Source of the DNA: Lacihabitans sp. LS3-19
GTDB taxonomy: Bacteria > Bacteroidota > Bacteroidia > Cytophagales > Spirosomataceae
Direction of reading: 5' to 3'
Length of the DNA: 64,000 nucleotides
NCBI RefSeq assembly: GCF_024343575.1
Contig: NZ_RJUA01000120.1
Location: forward strand, 214,260-278,259
Shown: in pieces, positions 62,832-64,000 of the stretch
Numbering within the stretch: position 1 is the first letter of the stretch
Layout: each line of letters begins with the position of its first letter
Translations under genes and position numbers: made by a program
Notes under the pieces: generated by a model
Seen by the model: the letters and a program-made list of their open reading frames with translations, nothing else
Told to the model about the DNA's origin: nothing
Databases searched by the model: none

Positions 62832-62904
62832 ATTCCGTAGCTCAGCTGGTAGAGCAATACACTTTTAATGTATGGGTCCTGGGTTCGAATCCCAGCGGGA
62901 TCAC
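62832..62904 (+). tRNA. tRNA-Lys (anticodon TTT)
   Basis: A 73-nt cloverleaf with acceptor stem GATTCCG paired to CGGGATC (one T-G pair), D-arm GCTCAGCTGGTAGAGC, anticodon loop CTTTTAA (TTT) and T-loop TTCGAAT. Discriminator A73; CCA not encoded. It lies antisense to the false N-terminal extension of the BatE-like frame. Confidence 0.95.
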
Positions 62905-63088
62905 AAAAATTCATCGCTTTTTTTATGTCAAAATATTTAAGCCTTTTATCTTTTACCATTAATTTTTGAATACTTTTAAAGTTCGCAAAATTAATTATTT
63001 GCTCAATAGAATTCTGGACTTAGTGAATATTAATATTATTTAGTCTATATTTTTTTTATAACATCTCAAGAAATACAATTCTTTATAA

Positions 63089-64000
63089 ATGAAGAAAAAC
63101 AAAAATCGCATTATTGAAAACATCGAAATACTTGATTTTGCGGCTGAAGGCAAGTGTATTGTCAAAAACGATGGGGAAGTAATATTCGTAGAAGGGAGCA
63201 ATGTTTGTCCTGGTGACGAAGTGAAAATGGTGGTTTCGAAATCAAAAAAGAAATTTTCGGAAGGTCGAATATTAGCAATAAATAAATTCTCAAAAGACAG
63301 AATTGAGCCATTTTGTAGTCATTTTGGTGTTTGTGGTGGATGTAAATGGCAACACATACCTTACGAAAAACAACTCGAGCAAAAGCAAAAACAAGTTTTT
63401 GATCAATTAACAAGGATCGGAAAAGTAGAAATTGGAGAAATTATTCCGATACTTGGCTCTGAAAAAACTACTTTTTATAGAAATAAACTTGAATACACTT
63501 TCTCCAACTCTAGGTGGCTTACTAATGAAGAAGTAAACTCAGGTAAAAAAATATCGAAAGATGCCTTGGGATTTCATATTCCTAAAAGATTCGAAAAAGT
63601 ATTGCCTGTGAACAAGTGCTATTTACAAGGAGATCCATCAAACGCTATTCGTGATTTTTTTAGAGATTATGCACATGACAGCGGTTTACCTTTTTATGAC
63701 CATGTAGCTCATCAAGGATTCTTTAGAAACGTGATGATACGCACGGCCTCTACGGGAGAGATAATGGTGGTACTTCAAGTAGCAGATGAGGATACATCTA
63801 AAATTGAAGAAGTTTTAAATGCATTGGTTGAAAAGTTCCCGAATATAACTTCCTTAAATTATTTCATAAATAAAAAAAGAAACGATTCTTATTTCGACCT
63901 TGAACCAGTAAATTTTTATGGTTTACCATATATTACAGAAGAAATGGAAGGTTTGAAGTTTAGAATAGGCGTTAAATCTTTTTACCAGACCAATTCAGAG
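63089..64000 (+). CDS. rlmD: 23S rRNA (uracil-1939-C5)-methyltransferase, N-terminal part
   Basis: The frame from ATG 63089 runs to the window edge (304 residues shown, 3' end missing). It has an N-terminal TRAM domain (about 5-65) and the [4Fe-4S] ligands Cys76, Cys82 and Cys85 (CSHFGVCGGC), as in RumA/RlmD. The central domain and YRNKLEYTFSNSRWL, GLKFRIGVKSFYQTN follow. The catalytic Cys and SAM motifs are beyond the window. Other RumA-type paralogues (TrmA-like) are possible, but the Fe-S cluster favours RlmD/RlmC. Confidence 0.88.
   Translation, partial: MKKNKNRIIENIEILDFAAEGKCIVKNDGEVIFVEGSNVCPGDEVKMVVSKSKKKFSEGRILAINKFSKDRIEPFCSHFGVCGGCKWQHIPYEKQLEQKQKQVFDQLTRIGKVEIGEIIPILGSEKTTFYRNKLEYTFSNSRWLTNEEVNSGKKISKDALGFHIPKRFEKVLPVNKCYLQGDPSNAIRDFFRDYAHDSGLPFYDHVAHQGFFRNVMIRTASTGEIMVVLQVADEDTSKIEEVLNALVEKFPNITSLNYFINKKRNDSYFDLEPVNFYGLPYITEEMEGLKFRIGVKSFYQTNSE

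Noticed and set aside
62774..62959. N-terminal extension of the BatE-like frame beyond ATG 62773
   Set aside because: The extra residues (CDPAGIRTQDPYIKS) are the antisense translation of tRNA-Lys, a well-known artefact. The signal peptide begins at 62773.
1..64000. CRISPR array or insertion sequence
   Set aside because: No regularly spaced short repeats and no transposase, cas or integrase frame was found.

Overview
The window is AT-rich bacterial chromosome and reads as Bacteroidota, probably Cytophagales-like. The family content is typical of that phylum: a WbqC-like protein, DUF4286, a Bacteroidetes-type putative porin, DUF5723, DUF4105, DUF6580, a BatE-like protein, a fungal-type prephenate dehydrogenase and a secreted M43 protease with a C-terminal domain resembling T9SS sorting domains. 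Many genes lack an obvious Shine-Dalgarno site (clpC is an exception). Repeated upstream matches to the Bacteroidota promoter TTTG-N19-TAnnTTTG point the same way, with exact matches before tRNA-Ala, tRNA-Lys, fumC and a small secreted-protein gene. The lineage below phylum is inference; no rRNA gene is present.

Layout. 1-8 kb: amidohydrolase tail, tyrA-like gene, acetyltransferase, MraY/WecA-like transferase, guaA, an FtsX/LolC-type permease and a PspC/LiaF-like envelope pair. 8-16 kb: a degenerate TrpF-like protein, mnmA, dnaB, phoH, an M43 protease, then a tightly packed dCMP deaminase-acpH-holA operon. 16-26 kb: Nudix, beta-propeller lipoprotein, fumC, a nucleoside-type transporter, a truA-GNAT fusion, a Sua5/TsaC gene, a large OmpA-family protein and a WbqC-like protein. 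26-34 kb: clpC, a DUF4105-inositol phosphatase-DinB/YfiT operon ending in a 55-residue Cys-rich membrane protein, yhhQ, a lolD-like gene and sucC.

34.4-38.5 kb is the accessory part. It holds short, very AT-rich hypothetical genes: a DUF3738-like secreted protein, a SLATT-like two-TM protein with a tiny proline-rich partner, a pseudogene broken by one TGA, and two lipoproteins. A diverged ~300-bp direct repeat sits immediately upstream of the SLATT gene and of the pseudogene, and a third partial copy lies upstream of an unknown membrane protein at 38.5 kb. This cassette-like stretch is the best candidate for an undescribed system.

38.5-64 kb returns to core genes: envelope proteins, a GMC oxidoreductase with ybeY and a PAP2-like protein, ppx-TlpA-NlpC, a large gluzincin/propeller/barrel protein, tRNA-Ala, hisC, hemF, menC, lpxK, a porin, a circularly permuted ATP-grasp protein, DUF5723, tRNA-Leu, a BatE-like protein, tRNA-Lys and the start of rlmD. 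Gene packing is tight, with ATGA overlaps, convergent genes whose ends overlap inside shared hairpins, a divergent pair only 2 bp apart, and terminators that abut the next start codon.
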